Source: DATBLQ01 sp036555325 (GTDB lineage: Bacteria; Pseudomonadota; Alphaproteobacteria; Rhizobiales; Aestuariivirgaceae). From it: DNA of 21,162 nt. A program made the translations under genes and the position numbers. A model generated the notes under the pieces. That model saw only the letters and a program-made list of their open reading frames with translations, was not told the origin of the DNA and ran no database searches. The stretch is taken from assembly GCA_036555325.1 (NCBI GenBank), contig DATBLQ010000032.1, forward strand, positions 1 through 21,162, written 5' to 3'. This document shows positions 7,404 to 14,858 of the stretch, piece by piece. The number at the start of each line of letters is the position of its first letter. Position 1 is the stretch's first letter.

Positions 7404-8279
7404 ATGCTCGCAACGTCCGCAGAATCTTGGTCGCGCCCTTTCAATCAGCTCGCAGCCGAACGCTTGCGCGAGGCCGCCAATCTCCTCGCCCATCAGGACG
7501 ATAACGCCTTTCGCGTTGCCGCCTATCGGAAGGCTGCCGATGCCGTTGAGAGCTCGAATACGGATCTGCGGGTGCTTCTCGAGCGTGATGGGGTGGAATC
7601 ATTGGAGCGGATTCCAGGCATTGGAAAGCGAATAGCCGGTAACCTCGCTGAGCTGGCGCGCACTGGGCGATGGACATATCTAGAGCGGCTGCGCGGTTCA
7701 GCCGAACCCCATGACATATTCTGCACCTTGCCGGGAGTGGGGCCCATTCTGGCCAAGCGATTACACGAGAAGCTTCATGCGGAAACCCTCGAACAGCTTG
7801 AGGCGGCCCTGCTCGACAAGAGCGCAGGCGCCATCGCCGGAATTGGTTCGCGCCGCCTGGCCATGCTGCGTGCAGGCCTGAACCAGATGCTGTCACGAAT
7901 CCGTAGCAGACGCCTTGCGCCGACCGAAGAGCCGTCAGTGGCGATGCTGCTCGACGTTGATCGCGAATACCGGCAAAAGGCCGCGGCAAATCAGCTGAAG
8001 AAAATTGCTCCGCGCCGTCTCAATCCCAGGGGCGAGGCTTGGTTGCCAATTCTCCACACCGATCGCGATGGATGGCATTTCACTGCGTTGTTCTCAAACA
8101 CCGCTCGCGCGCATCAGCTCGGCAAGGTCGACGATTGGGTGGTCATCTACTTCCATGAAGAGGGCGGCGGAGAAGCACAGCGCACTATAGTCACAGAAAC
8201 CCAAGGGCCTCTGGCAGGCCGACGTATCGTTCGCGGCCGCGAGCGCGACTGCTTTCCGATCTACGAGCAGACCAGATAG
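7404..8279 (+). CDS. Helix-hairpin-helix protein resembling the N-terminal part of family X DNA polymerase
   Basis: The protein has 291 residues. Residues 14-60 (NQLAAERLREAANLL, NAFRVAAYRKAADAV) look like the 8-kDa domain of family X polymerases. Three helix-hairpin-helix turns follow: IPGIGKRIA (70-78), LPGVGPILAKRL (109-120) and IAGIGSRRL (144-152). These bind the DNA backbone without sequence preference. The C-terminal 90 residues (WLPILHTDRDGWHFTALFS, then WVVIYFHEEGG) form a separate domain that I do not recognise as nucleotidyltransferase or PHP phosphoesterase, so no polymerase activity is expected. A role in DNA repair or branched-DNA binding is plausible. GGAG lies five bases before the ATG. 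It is divergent from the NimA-like gene, with FixK-type boxes between them. Confidence 0.8.
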   Translation: MLATSAESWSRPFNQLAAERLREAANLLAHQDDNAFRVAAYRKAADAVESSNTDLRVLLERDGVESLERIPGIGKRIAGNLAELARTGRWTYLERLRGSAEPHDIFCTLPGVGPILAKRLHEKLHAETLEQLEAALLDKSAGAIAGIGSRRLAMLRAGLNQMLSRIRSRRLAPTEEPSVAMLLDVDREYRQKAAANQLKKIAPRRLNPRGEAWLPILHTDRDGWHFTALFSNTARAHQLGKVDDWVVIYFHEEGGGEAQRTIVTETQGPLAGRRIVRGRERDCFPIYEQTR

Positions 8280-8307
8280 CCTGGCGATAGGGCAATGCCT
8301 GCTTTTT

Positions 8308-8321
8308 TTGATCTGCCTCAA
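8308..8321 (+). promoter_or_regulatory. Orphan FNR/FixK-type box downstream of the HhH gene
   Basis: TTGATCTGCCTCAA is the best FixK/FNR match in the window: both TTGA and TCAA half-sites are intact. It lies 29 bases after the HhH stop, just past a run of seven T (8303-8309). Downstream (8322-8510) there is no intact gene. A 35-codon frame opens at 8333, too close to the box. An AGAGGA precedes an ATG at 8431 that meets a stop after six codons. The recombinase remnant follows. The box may be the promoter of a deleted gene. Confidence 0.45.
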
Positions 8322-8510
8322 GCCCTACGTTTATGAGAAAAATAGAAGATGGGCTTGATCAGCTTCGTATTTACCACGGATCATATCCGGTCGGCGCCGA
8401 AGCTTTCATGACGCAAAGAAGTAGAGGACGATGCACTTAAATCCGCTGTAGTTTAACGCGTTGCAAGAGTAGTTGAACATCATCCCACATGCAGAGAGCT
8501 GTGCCTGGTG

Positions 8511-9446
8511 TTAGCAAGTCGACCGGATTTCTTTGAGCGGGTTTGAACCATCGCCATCAGGAAACACAAATTGTTGCTCCTCACGCCGCCCCGCGAAACG
8601 GCGAACAAAGATTTCATGCGCCGCTCGAGCAAGAGGGACGCGATGCAGCTTTTTTTGCTTAGTCGCGCTTGCGGGCTTAGTCCAAATGGTCATTTTGGAA
8701 TCAAACTGGTCCCATGTCGCATTGCGTGCCTCTGCGGAACGGCAACCGGTCGCCGCCAGAAAACGTACGCAATCGGCGGCTACCTCACCCCCGGGTTTTT
8801 CCGCATAAGCATCGAGAGCAGCGAAGACTGCCGCGAATTGTTGTGGCTCAAGATAAAATTCCCGGTTTGTTTCAAGGTTCGGGGCAATTCCGACTGCCGG
8901 GTTTTCACATTTGCAAACTTCGGCCGCTTTCAGCCAATTGTAAAAGGCTCAAACCGTTGCGCGAACGCGATTGGCTCGATAGCGTCGGCCGCTCGTCGTG
9001 ATTTTGACGTGAAGCTTCGCCATATCGCTCCTTGTGAATCTGTCGACAGGTGCGCGACTAAACTCCTGAAAAACAAACTGCTCCATCTGTGCGCGGTATT
9101 CTTTTCGCGTGCTTGGCCGGCATTGTTCGAGCCTTACCGCTTCGTACATGCCCCATGCTTTGTGCAAAGAGGGTAGGGCATCGGGCTTCGGCGGTGCAGG
9201 GTCAATGCCTTTACGAACGAGCCGCTTAATTTCTGCCGCGCGTTCTTCAGCTTCGAGCGGTGTCCATTGTGGATACTCACCGATGCGGTGGATGATGCCG
9301 CCGGCTTTGACGCCGAACACTACCTTGAGCCGTCCGGGAATGATGCAATGACCCGAAACCGCCTTGCTCCAAATGGGGTCGCGATTTGTTGGCGGGTTGT
9401 CTTTCAGCCTTTTGAGGAAGCGGTCAGTGAATCTCTTGACGTGCAT
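8511..9446 (-). pseudogene. Tyrosine recombinase (phage/island integrase) with internal stop and lost C-terminus
   Basis: Read from the ATG at 9446, one frame runs 165 codons (N-terminal arm with IHRIGEYPQWTPLEAEERAA, then the core-binding domain) to a TGA at 8949-8951. It then continues in the same frame for 145 sense codons to a TAA at 8511. The second part has the catalytic-domain start: an AFYNWLKAAEVCK helix, the first catalytic Arg region RFLAATGCRSAEARNATW and the beta-strand Lys segment KQKKLHRVPL. The HxxR and Tyr motifs that complete the active site are absent, and the following bases in all minus frames do not supply them. The protein would have catalysed site-specific integration of an island or prophage. 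One nonsense codon plus 3' truncation make it inactive. Confidence 0.82.
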
Positions 9447-9468
9447 AATTGAGTACCAATTGAGTACC
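9447..9468. repeat. Tandem 11-bp repeat at the recombinase start
   Basis: AATTGAGTACC occurs twice back to back, immediately before the recombinase ATG (minus strand). It may be an accessory or core site for the recombinase, or an autoregulatory operator. I found no second copy at another boundary in the window. Confidence 0.6.
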
Positions 9469-9609
9469 GACTAGCGGGTTTTCGTGGGACTTTCCGTCCC
9501 GACGTGTCTAACAATGGGCAAGCACAGAGTCCGAGAAAACAATGACTTGCAAGTTTTCCAATAGTTTGTGTGAATCTCTGAAATTGCAGCTTTCTTAGAG
9601 TCCGAAATA

Positions 9610-10029
9610 ATGCAAACCGCCAAAGCCATAATTTCTGCCTTATCTCTTGAGCCTCATCCCGAGGGCGGATATTTCCGCGAGACTTTCCGCGATTCCCGGC
9701 TGATCGATGGGCGCGCCGCATCGACAGCGATCTACTATCTCCTGCCGAGGGGTGATCGGTCGCATTGGCATCGCGTCGACGCGGCGGAGGTCTGGCACTG
9801 GTACGCCGGTGCTCCACTGGCGCTTACGCTGAAGCTGCAGGATGCGGTGCACACTGTCCGGCTCGGCTCCGATTTCTCCTCGGGAGAACAGCCGCAATAT
9901 GTGGTGCGGGCAAGGGTCTGGCAGAGCGCGAAATCACTTGGCGAGTGGAGCCTTATGGGCTGCACCGTAGCGCCGGGATTCCAATTCCAAGGCTTCGATC
10001 TGGCGCCAAAGGATTGGGCACCTGCATAG
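9610..10029 (+). CDS. Cupin-fold protein of the DUF985 (Cupin_5) family
   Basis: This 139-residue single-domain protein has the family start (ALSLEPHPEGGYFRETF), the barrel strands IYYLLPRGDRSHWHRVDAAEVWHWYAG with clustered His residues, and the end WSLMGCTVAPGFQFQGFDL. The conserved His/Glu set (HWHR, EVWHW) is that of a small-molecule-binding cupin; members have been linked to sugar-nucleotide or unknown ligands. The ATG at 9610 has only a weak AGAG before it. It is the first intact gene to the right of the recombinase remnant and is followed 42 bases later by the sulfotransferase on the same strand, so co-transcription is possible. Ligand and reaction are not known. Confidence 0.82.
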   Translation: MQTAKAIISALSLEPHPEGGYFRETFRDSRLIDGRAASTAIYYLLPRGDRSHWHRVDAAEVWHWYAGAPLALTLKLQDAVHTVRLGSDFSSGEQPQYVVRARVWQSAKSLGEWSLMGCTVAPGFQFQGFDLAPKDWAPA

Positions 10030-10071
10030 TATAAGTGCCCGCGCCGCGTGCCTTACCGCCAATAGCTGACC

Positions 10072-10845
10072 ATGCACACGATCAAGATTTTCGGGGAGCG
10101 CAATTCCGGCACCACGTTTGTGGCCCAGTTCCTGAAGTTGAACTTCGACGTGAACATTGTTCCGGGGACAGCGGCCGAATTGGGCAAGGACTCTCTGCTG
10201 ATGGCTCAATCGTCGCTGCCGGGCAGGGAAGGGTTGCTCATCCGGGAGGCGATGATCGACGACATAATCGAGGCTGAATTTGAAGCATCGCTCGGATGGA
10301 AACATTCCGCTCCCCAGACAGAACGGATTGCGCAGGTCATCAAGAAAAAGCCGACCGTCAATTTTCTTTTCATAACCAAGAATCCCTATGCCTGGGTTCT
10401 CTCGCTTTTCAAACGGCCCTACCACAACCTCCTTCGTTTCAATCGTCACGATCTGGAAACGTTTATTCTCAGTCCGTGGCTCACGGTGCGCCGTGACAAT
10501 GCGCCGGCAGCGTTCGCCAGCCCGGTCAGCCTGTGGAACTACAAGGTCTCATGTTATCTCAGAAGCGCTCAGGAGCTTGACGGCATCCTGCTGCGCTACG
10601 AAGACCTTGTCATCTCGCCAGAAAATGCCGTGTCGACCATTTGCACGAAATTCGATTGCTCGCCGCCGTCGAACCTTAGGATTCCACTACAGTCCACCAA
10701 AGGCGAACCCAAATCGTTTGGAGTCTATCGCGACTATTGTCGAAGGCAGACATGGCTGCGGGAACTGTCGCCAAGGGAACTGCAGCTGATTGGCCGGCAG
10801 CTGGACAATGTCACCATGAAAAGATTGGACTACCCCCTTGCCTAG
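10072..10845 (+). CDS. Sulfotransferase-like protein
   Basis: The protein has 257 residues. The N-terminal strand-loop KIFGERNSGTTF (5-16) is the PAPS 5'-phosphosulfate loop of the family, in the 'GERNSGT' variant. A central TKNPYAWVLSLFKRP (102-116) fits the 3'-phosphate-binding strand and helix. LLRYEDLV further on is a common sulfotransferase strand. The protein would move a sulfuryl group from PAPS to a sugar, lipid or polysaccharide. No glycosyltransferase or polysaccharide gene is adjacent, so the acceptor is unknown. There is no signal peptide; it is predicted cytoplasmic. The start has no strong ribosome site, but a later start would remove the PAPS loop. Related rhizobial enzymes modify Nod factors or surface polysaccharides; this one is not recognisably NodH. 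Confidence 0.7.
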   Translation: MHTIKIFGERNSGTTFVAQFLKLNFDVNIVPGTAAELGKDSLLMAQSSLPGREGLLIREAMIDDIIEAEFEASLGWKHSAPQTERIAQVIKKKPTVNFLFITKNPYAWVLSLFKRPYHNLLRFNRHDLETFILSPWLTVRRDNAPAAFASPVSLWNYKVSCYLRSAQELDGILLRYEDLVISPENAVSTICTKFDCSPPSNLRIPLQSTKGEPKSFGVYRDYCRRQTWLRELSPRELQLIGRQLDNVTMKRLDYPLA

Positions 10846-10872
10846 TGATGATCGTTCATGGCTCCGTGCGGC

Positions 10873-11361
10873 TCACCTCAGAGGTTTTTCCATATCAATC
10901 AGCTGATCGGTAAACCCGAAACGCTTGTACACTTCGATCGCCTGCGGGTTGGCCGCGAGCACCGTGATCCGCAACCATCTTTCCCCGGCAGCCCTTGCGA
11001 GCCTTTCGCACTCTTGAAGAAGTTGCGCACCCACCCCTCGGCCGCGGGCCGATTTCGTTACGATGAGATCGCCAACATAGGCATACGTGTAAAGGACCTC
11101 ATCAATTGAAGTCTCCGATGATTGCCGCGTCAAAAGCGTGGCATAGCCCACGATACGCCCGTCGAGCTCCGCAACGATCAGTTCACCGCCCGAATCCCGA
11201 GCTTCCCGCAGGACACGCGAAACATACCAACTGCCGATGTCAGACGATGGTGCCATGCGGTCGAAGTACACCGCTTCATGGTCCTGCAACTCGCGAACGA
11301 GTAAGACAACTTCAGATTCGTCCTTGCTCTGGAATGGCCTAATTCTGAGCCCTTGTTTCAT
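10873..11361 (-). CDS. GNAT-family N-acetyltransferase
   Basis: From ATG 11361 the protein has 162 residues, the normal length for a single GNAT domain. It begins with LRIRPFQSKDESEVVLLVRE (the typical beta1-alpha1), followed by ELIVAELDGRIVGYATLL and the acetyl-CoA loop VTKSARGRGVGAQLL (101-115). It ends with AANPQAIEVYKRFGFTD, in which the Asn-x-x-Ala-x-x-x-Tyr helix and Gly-Phe turn are family hallmarks. It acetylates an amine on an unidentified small molecule or protein. The frame is open for a further 138 codons upstream, but that extension has no domain and runs through intergenic sequence, so the inner ATG is used. It converges on the sulfotransferase gene with 27 bases between stops. 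Confidence 0.85.
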   Translation of the reverse strand: MKQGLRIRPFQSKDESEVVLLVRELQDHEAVYFDRMAPSSDIGSWYVSRVLREARDSGGELIVAELDGRIVGYATLLTRQSSETSIDEVLYTYAYVGDLIVTKSARGRGVGAQLLQECERLARAAGERWLRITVLAANPQAIEVYKRFGFTDQLIDMEKPLR

Positions 11362-11590
11362 CGAGGCAATCTTGCAGTTTGCCGGCGGATTGCCAACTCT
11401 CCGAGCTTCGCTGGCCCGGTCGTGCAGAATTCCTAAAGCATGTCTCTCCAAAACAATGGTTCGGCCGATCTTCTCACTTGCCAAATCACACACGCGCTTG
11501 CAATCTGAGGATGTCAAGTTGGTGTTGCAGCAACCAGTCGGATGACTGGCCTCGCTTCGCTTGTCCGCTTGATAGTCCGCGACCGGGGGC

Positions 11591-11836
11591 TCAGCCGGCG
11601 CCTTTTGAATAAAGGGCGTCGGCTGGGCGAGCCCCAAAATGCGGCAGCGTGGGATCGTATCGATAGACAGTGGAGCAATAAGGACAAACTGCGCTGTCCT
11701 CATCTCCCATGTCGATGAATATATGCGGATGATCGAATGGCGGTTTTGCACCGATGCATTCGAATTCCTTTGCACCGATATCTATCGAAGCCGCCCCAAA
11801 GTCGTTATGGAACTGAGGCGTGGAGTTTCCGGCCAT
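11591..11836 (-). CDS. Zinc-finger domain protein (zf-CHCC, NDUFS6-like)
   Basis: This 81-residue protein carries FECIGAKPPFDHPHIFID and CPYCSTVYRYDP. Cys27, His36, Cys51 and Cys54 are the probable zinc ligands, the arrangement of the zf-CHCC family. In mitochondria this fold is the C-terminal part of NDUFS6, needed for complex I assembly; in alphaproteobacteria it is a small stand-alone protein assumed to serve the same enzyme. A GGTGA lies before the ATG at 11836. No nuo genes are adjacent, but the alphaproteobacterial gene is normally unlinked. The family call is secure; the complex I role is by homology. Confidence 0.8.
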   Translation of the reverse strand: MAGNSTPQFHNDFGAASIDIGAKEFECIGAKPPFDHPHIFIDMGDEDSAVCPYCSTVYRYDPTLPHFGARPADALYSKGAG

Positions 11837-12059
11837 TTAAGATCACCCAACTAATTGAACACGGGGAGGGCGGATAGCATATCGGCTCGATAACCGTCTA
11901 CTGAAACGAGCTTTTGCCGATCTGCAACAACGCGGGCCCAGTCGCCCGTGGCGATGATCCTCGGTCGAATCACGATGGCTCGCATCAGCAGTATCCTGCG
12001 AGAGTATGGCGCCGAATGTGCTCCAGGGCGTAGGCATCGGTCGGCCTGCGCGCCTTCGT
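11837..12059. other. Gap before the ABC operon; short minus-strand frame and weak FixK-like palindrome
   Basis: A 44-codon minus-strand frame (11851-11985) ends 14 bases before the zf-CHCC start and has a plausible-looking tail (VVADRQKLVSVDGYRADML). I do not recognise it; it could be the end of a decayed gene. TTGCCGATCTGCAA (11914-11927) fits the loosest form of the FixK consensus but lies within that frame and is probably chance. Confidence 0.25.
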
Positions 12060-12088
12060 TTGCCTGCGGGGGACTTTCCTGCAATAAT
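12060..12088 (+). promoter_or_regulatory. Candidate sigma-70-type promoter of the ABC importer operon
   Basis: TTGCCT (12060-12065) and AATAAT (12083-12088) are separated by exactly 17 bases. The predicted transcript start near 12095 precedes both candidate start codons of the binding-protein gene (12113 and 12188). Confidence 0.35.
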
Positions 12089-12187
12089 TTTGCTCAACAA
12101 CGAGGAAGGTCGATGGTGATGCTTTCGCGTCGGCCCAGGTTTCGTTCAATGCCGCAAAACAAGCGGCTCGAAGATAGGGAGACAACC

Positions 12188-13780
12188 GTGGTCAGATTCA
12201 CAAAACTGCTGTTTGCGGCCGGTCTGCTGGGGGTTGCATGGCTTGCTGAACCGACCCTGGCGGAAACGCCCAAAGACACCCTCGTCATCGCCAAGCAAAT
12301 CGATGACATCATTACGCTGGATCCGGCGGAGGTTTTCGAGTTCACCGGTGGCGAAGTGATCGCCAATGTCTACGACCGGATCATGACTTACGAAGCGGAG
12401 GATACCCTGACACTCGTGCCCGGAGTCGCCGAAAGCCATTCTGTAAGCGACGATGGCAAGACGGTCACCCTCAAGATCCGTCCTGGACAGACGTTCCATT
12501 CGGGAAATCCGCTAACTGCCGAAGATGTGGCTTTCTCCGTCCAGCGCGTCATCATTCTGAACAAGACACCGGCGTTCATATTTACACAGCTCGGCTGGAC
12601 TCCGGAAAACGTCAAGGACTTGGTAAAGGTGCGAGATGATCTTACGGTTGACTTGACGATCACCGAGGACTTCGCCCCCTCCTTCGTGCTCAACTGCCTT
12701 TCCGCCGGTGTCGGGTCCGTTGTCGACAAGAAGCTTGTGCTCGAACATGAGAAGGATGGCGATCTCGGCTATGCCTGGCTGAAGCTGAATTCAGCTGGCT
12801 CTGGGCCTTTCGTGCTGAAGGGGTGGACACCCAACGAAAGCGTGGTTCTGGAGGCCAACCCGAAGGACCGGCATGGTGCTCCAGGCGTAAAGCGCGTGGT
12901 CATCCGGCATGTTCCCGAGCCGGCGGCGCAGCGCTTGGTTCTCGAAAAGGGCGATGTGGACGTTGCCCGCAATCTGACTGCCGATCAGATCCAGGGCATA
13001 GCCGGCAACCCCGACCTGATCGTCGAGGATTTTCCCAAGGCCGATCTTCACTATCTGGCGCTCAATCAAAAAGATGAACGTTTGGCCAAGCCACAAGTAC
13101 GGCAGGCCATCCGTTGGCTGATCGACTACCAGGGCATGGCCGACAGTTTCTTGAAGGGCCGGTTTAAGGTGCATCAGGCCTTCTGGCCGTCCGGGTTCTA
13201 CGCCTCTCTCACCGACACGCCCTTCAAGTTGGACGTGCCAAAAGCAAAACAGCTTCTGGCGGAAGCCGGCTATCCCGATGGCTTCGAAGTGGAACTGGAT
13301 GCGTCTAACAGCTCGCCCTTTTCAGACATTGCTCAAGCCGTGCAGGCGACTATGGGCCAGGCAGGTATCAAAGCAAAAATTGTGCCGGGCGAGCAGAAGC
13401 AGGTCATTACCAAATACCGCGCGCGCCAGCACCAAATCTTGTTGCTTTACTGGTCGCCCGACTACATGGACCCTCATTCCAACGCCGACAGTTTCGCGCG
13501 TAACCCTGACAACTCCGACAACGCGCAATCCAAACCTCTGGCGTGGCGGAACGCTTGGGAAATCCCCGAGCTGACCAAGGAGACCGATGCTGCAGCCCGC
13601 GAGCGCGATCTCGAGAAACGAAAGCAGATGTACCTTGATATTCAGAAAAAGGTGCAGGAGGATTCTCCCTTCGTGATCATGTTCCAGAACACGGAGCAGG
13701 TGGCGCACCACAAGAACGTCAAGAGTTTCGTTTCCGGACCGACCTTCGATACGGTTTACTACCGACTCGTAACTAAATAA
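12188..13780 (+). CDS. Periplasmic substrate-binding protein of a peptide-type ABC importer (SBP family 5)
   Basis: The protein has 530 residues from the GTG at 12188. Residues 1 to about 25 form a clean signal peptide (hydrophobic LLFAAGLLGVAWLA, cleavage after TLA). The mature start DTLVIAKQIDDIITLDPAEVFEF and the family-5 signature region (VAESHSVSDDGKTVTLKIR, FHSGNPLTAEDVAFSVQR) match DppA/OppA-type proteins that deliver peptides, opines, sugars or nickel complexes to the membrane pore. The frame is open back to 11948. An ATG at 12113 with GAGGAAGG in front would add 25 charged residues before the signal peptide. The GTG is preferred because AGGGAG (12176-12181) precedes it and the signal is then normal. 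It is first in an operon of five. Ligand unknown. Confidence 0.9.
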   Translation: MVRFTKLLFAAGLLGVAWLAEPTLAETPKDTLVIAKQIDDIITLDPAEVFEFTGGEVIANVYDRIMTYEAEDTLTLVPGVAESHSVSDDGKTVTLKIRPGQTFHSGNPLTAEDVAFSVQRVIILNKTPAFIFTQLGWTPENVKDLVKVRDDLTVDLTITEDFAPSFVLNCLSAGVGSVVDKKLVLEHEKDGDLGYAWLKLNSAGSGPFVLKGWTPNESVVLEANPKDRHGAPGVKRVVIRHVPEPAAQRLVLEKGDVDVARNLTADQIQGIAGNPDLIVEDFPKADLHYLALNQKDERLAKPQVRQAIRWLIDYQGMADSFLKGRFKVHQAFWPSGFYASLTDTPFKLDVPKAKQLLAEAGYPDGFEVELDASNSSPFSDIAQAVQATMGQAGIKAKIVPGEQKQVITKYRARQHQILLLYWSPDYMDPHSNADSFARNPDNSDNAQSKPLAWRNAWEIPELTKETDAAARERDLEKRKQMYLDIQKKVQEDSPFVIMFQNTEQVAHHKNVKSFVSGPTFDTVYYRLVTK

Positions 13781-13796
13781 CTGCTGCTCGTAGGTC

Positions 13797-14858
13797 GTGA
13801 CTGCTTCGCCCGCACAATCGATCGTAGGTGCTCAGCGGTCACAGCCTATTATTGCTTTCTGGTATGCCGCGCGGCTCTTGACCTCCCTTGCCCTCACGTT
13901 TCTGGGGCTGACGATCGTCACCTTCTGCATTGGGCGGGTAATTCCGATCGACCCGGTTTTGGCCATTGTAGGAGACCGCGCCCCTGCCGACGTCTACGCG
14001 CGCGTGCGCACTGAACTCGGTATCGATTTGCCGCTATATCATCAGTACTGGAACTATCTCGTGAAGCTCCTGCATGGTGATCTCGGCACCGCCGTTCTCA
14101 CCGGGCGCCCCGTCTTGGAGGACATGTTACGTGTTTTTCCGGCAACGCTCGAGCTCGCAACCGTCGCAATTATCATCGGTGTGCTGTTTGGAGTGCCGAT
14201 GGGTGTGATTGCCGCGACCAATCAAGGACGATGGCCGGACCATCTGATACGAATCACCGGACTTGTCGGCTATTCAATGCCGGTGTTCTGGTTGGGTCTC
14301 GTTGGGCTTCTTCTTTTTTACAACGCTCTCGACTGGGTTGGCGGACCGGGCCGTCTCGACGTTTACTTCGAGGGCATTGTCAAACCCGCAACGGGTATGT
14401 TGCTCGTCGACAGTCTTTTGGCTGGCGAGACCGACGTGTTCCTCAACGCCTTGTCGCATATAATATTGCCTGCCGGCATCTTGGGATATTTATCGCTTGC
14501 TTACATAGCCCGCATGGCGCGCAGCTTCATGCTAGGCCAATTGCGTCAAGAATACATACTCACTGCGCAAATCAAAGGTTTGCCCCACAGGCGGATTATT
14601 TGGCGTCACGCGCTCGGCAACATGTTGGTACCTCTCATCACGGTGATTGCGCTCAGCTACGGGTATCTGTTGGAAGGTGCGGTTTTGACCGAAACGGTAT
14701 TCGCCTGGCCGGGACTTGGCCGCTACATCACCTCTGCATTGTTCAATGCCGACATGAATGCCGTGCTGGGAGGAACTCTCGTCGTCGGAATGGTGTTCAT
14801 TGGGCTAAATTTGCTATCCGACCTTGCCTACTATCTTGTCGATCCGAGAGCTCGATGA
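13797..14858 (+). CDS. ABC importer permease, DppB/OppB type
   Basis: This 353-residue inner-membrane permease has six predicted helices. The N-terminal signature LTFLGLTIVTFCIGRVIPIDPVL is typical of the DppB branch, followed by LGIDLPLYHQYWNYLVKLLHGDLG. The EAA loop that contacts the ATPases lies around YILTAQIKGLPHRRIIWRHALGNML. The C-terminal segment has TETVFAWPGLGRYITSALFNAD, a hallmark of peptide permeases. The start is a GTG 16 bases after the binding-protein stop. The gene ends in an ATGA overlap with the second permease. It forms the heterodimeric pore with that protein. Confidence 0.9.
   Translation: MTASPAQSIVGAQRSQPIIAFWYAARLLTSLALTFLGLTIVTFCIGRVIPIDPVLAIVGDRAPADVYARVRTELGIDLPLYHQYWNYLVKLLHGDLGTAVLTGRPVLEDMLRVFPATLELATVAIIIGVLFGVPMGVIAATNQGRWPDHLIRITGLVGYSMPVFWLGLVGLLLFYNALDWVGGPGRLDVYFEGIVKPATGMLLVDSLLAGETDVFLNALSHIILPAGILGYLSLAYIARMARSFMLGQLRQEYILTAQIKGLPHRRIIWRHALGNMLVPLITVIALSYGYLLEGAVLTETVFAWPGLGRYITSALFNADMNAVLGGTLVVGMVFIGLNLLSDLAYYLVDPRAR

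Noticed and set aside
8333..8440. 35-codon frame right after the orphan FixK box
   Set aside because: Its ATG is only 11 bases past the box, ahead of any transcript the box would drive, and the product has no recognisable features.
11362..11775. N-terminal extension of the GNAT frame to 300 residues
   Set aside because: The added 138 residues have no domain character and overlap the zf-CHCC gene region; the inner ATG gives the normal family length.
11914..11927. TTGCCGATCTGCAA as a fourth FixK box
   Set aside because: It fits only the loosest form of the consensus, and about one such match is expected by chance in a window this long.
14231..14854. Long open frame ahead of the DppC-like permease
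   Set aside because: It is the out-of-frame shadow of the DppB-like gene; the ATGA overlap at 14855 marks the true start.
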